Positions 62,619 to 64,000 of a stretch of DNA of 64,000 bases are shown piece by piece. How positions within the stretch are numbered: position 1 is the first letter of the stretch; each line of letters begins with the position of its first letter. The notes beneath the pieces were generated by a model, which ran no database searches, had not been told where the DNA came from, and was given only the letters and a program-made list of their open reading frames with translations. Source of the stretch: Alentia gelatinosa (lineage: Eukaryota > Annelida > Polychaeta > Phyllodocida > Polynoidae); the NCBI GenBank assembly GCA_950022655.1, contig OX465587.1, positions 32,987,716 through 33,051,715 on the forward strand, given 5' to 3'. A program made the translations under genes and the position numbers.

Positions 62619-62783
62619 TCCTGGGACCGGGCTTTCAGGAGGTGCCTGATAAAGGGATTTATATTAGTCAAAGATCCCTGTCTGTACCCTCCTGGGTTTG
62701 ACTGACTAGAATATCTTATTTGTTAAAGATCAGTTTGTCATTGAATAGTTTTTTTCTCCAAATTAAGGAAGTATTTTGTTGGT

Positions 62784-62990
62784 TTATCCCCCATCCCATC
62801 CCATGGTAGTTAGAGCTTCCTTCCTCACCACCTCTTCTAGCTCTTTTCTCAGAGAGTAAATTTCATGATTAATCTTATCTTCATCTTCCCCCCCACCCCC
62901 CAAACTATCACCGGATACCATCAAGAACTCCAATATCTCCTCTAATTTATTTTTTTTGCTCCCGATCCGTTGCCTTCTTCTTTTTGGCAT
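62784..62990 (-). pseudogene. LINE ORF2 linker between endonuclease and RT
   Basis: 68 codons of charged, helical sequence (KLEEILEFLMVSG, KINHEIYSLRKELEEVVRKEAL) corresponding to the stretch before the RT in L1/Tx1 proteins. Broken from its neighbours by frameshifts. Confidence 0.6.
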
Positions 62991-63260
62991 ACTTTGTCAA
63001 GAAATTCTTGACAGAGTAATTTAAGAATTCCCATTTGGACCTGAGGTCTGATGAACTCTCCTTAAATAAGGTAGAGGTTATGATTTCCGAAACCCCTTCT
63101 CTATAATCCTGGTAACTCAGCAGGAAGTTGTTGTGTTTCCAGAACCCCCCTCCTCTTTTCTTTCTTTCCAGTCTAACATCAATCTGGATTTTTCAAGGAT
63201 TCCGAGATCAACCAGTTGCACTATGTGCTCATCCAAGATTATGTTACGGTTTTGAAACAT

Positions 63261-63792
63261 AGTTGCTATTGTTAAAATATGACTACACAAGCCATAAAGG
63301 TGTGAGTAAAACTGAGCAATATGGTGTTAGCCGGAAGTTAGGTTTAAGGCTCTGTTCCATATAGCCGAATTGACCCACAACTAACCCACAACTCACTACA
63401 TCCTAATTTTATTTTTAGCCGACTGGTGTGTGTCTGACCCACATCTGATGCACGTTGTTAGAATGGAGGAGGTCCCACAACCACTGTAGCATATCGGGCC
63501 TGGGACTGTAGTGTCTCTGTAGTGCATCGGCCCATCTGGGTGGGGGGTCCAGATGGTGTCCCCTTTGACTGCAGCGGTACTGGCCTCTGTGTGCGGTGTG
63601 TTGTGACTTAATCGCCGGTGTCACTGAGGGGCGTCGCGTGGCATATCTTTCGCGCCATCGGGCCCTCTCATCCATTGCTCCGACTTATGGCGCAACACCC
63701 TATCAACCTCAACACCAACACATGTATATCCCAGTCCAGATGTACTCCAGTGTAAGTCTGAAAAAACAGATATTTCCTGGCCTGGCCAACCA
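63261..63792. other. Non-genic DNA
   Basis: No supported gene. An 86-codon minus-strand frame (63675-63415) is Arg/His/Trp-rich and matches nothing I know. Confidence 0.4.
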
Positions 63793-64000
63793 GCTGCAGT
63801 CCTCACTCACCAGTCCTCACTCACCAGGCCCCACTCACCAGTACTCACTCACCAGTACTCACTCACCAGTCCTCACTCACCAGTCCTCACTCACCAGTCC
63901 TCACTCACCAGGCCCCACTCACCAGTCCTCACTCACCAGTCCTCACTCACCAGTCCTCACTCACCAGGCCCCGATCACCAGTACTCACTCACCAGTCCTC
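63793..64000 (+). repeat. 14-bp minisatellite CAGTCCTCACTCAC
   Basis: Tandem 14-bp units with variants CAGTACTCACTCAC and CAGGCCCCACTCAC. It continues beyond the window end. Confidence 0.85.

Larger units (their letters stand above)
61341..63260 (-). mobile_element. L1/Tx1-like LINE (third), 5' part
   Basis: Minus-strand continuation of 47290-48950 upstream of the gypsy insertion. Recognisable from about 63160 (FWKHNNFLLSYQDYREG, the region after the endonuclease) to 61341. It probably starts near 63260, so it is 5'-truncated without an endonuclease. Many frame breaks. Confidence 0.78.

Noticed and set aside
63415..63675. 86-codon Arg/His/Trp-rich minus-strand frame
   Set aside because: No family resemblance; composition looks like chance reading of GC-rich repeat DNA.

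Overview
This is a stretch of metazoan nuclear DNA, most likely from a marine invertebrate; the phylum cannot be fixed from sequence alone. The evidence is the mix of BEL/Pao and Ty3/gypsy LTR retrotransposons, CR1-like and L1/Tx1-like LINEs, many short terminal-inverted-repeat elements and long simple repeats, with one spliced host exon. There are no bacterial-type operons, rRNA or CRISPR arrays.

Layout. 1-11.2 kb: a BEL/Pao element on the minus strand (1492-10736, 5-bp target duplication TGTCC) sits inside an older array of about 324-bp tandem repeats that fold back on themselves. 11.2-22.8 kb has no host gene. It holds a LINE scrap, three members of one inverted-repeat family (TIR GGGGACACACCAAGCGAG), a pair of inverted MITE-like copies, 32-bp, 63-bp and 74-bp tandem repeats, and an apparently perfect ~650-bp GACTCC hexanucleotide tract.

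22.8-37.4 kb is the most interesting part. A minus-strand CR1-like LINE is split by a 7.4-kb plus-strand L1/Tx1-like LINE flanked by a 17-bp target duplication. Both LINEs, although their reverse transcriptases are of different types, carry a NADAR domain (NAD/ADP-ribose family) next to an SGNH/esterase-like domain upstream of the endonuclease-reverse transcriptase ORF. In the outer element the order is coiled coil, L1-type RRM, NADAR, SGNH, EN, RT. In the inner element the NADAR segment is inverted in the way expected of twin priming. The two elements also share an unusual 1.6-1.9-kb repeat-bearing spacer before the endonuclease.

37.4-47 kb: another 5'-damaged CR1-like LINE (39.3-41.2 kb) lies next to a third SGNH-like ORF. 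It is followed by the only convincing host gene, a terminal exon of a membrane-anchored glycosyltransferase-like protein (42445-43731) with its polyadenylation signal. A possible first exon of another gene (44272-44374) and two small inverted-repeat elements follow.

47-63.3 kb: a minus-strand L1/Tx1-like LINE is broken by a TTAA-flanked piggyBac-type MITE and by a complete, young Ty3/gypsy element (48951-61340). Its two 531-bp LTRs differ at about two positions, and it has a tRNA-His primer site and a GTAT target duplication. The gypsy element encodes gag, protease and pol in three different frames, plus a large extra ORF (1049 aa, Cys/His zinc-finger-like) that has its own TATA/initiator promoter. 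The window ends in a 14-bp tandem repeat.

Most coding capacity here is mobile-element derived. The elements are nested in a readable order: CR1-like LINE, then the L1/Tx1-like LINE inserted into it; L1/Tx1-like LINE, then piggyBac-type MITE and gypsy; tandem foldback array, then BEL.
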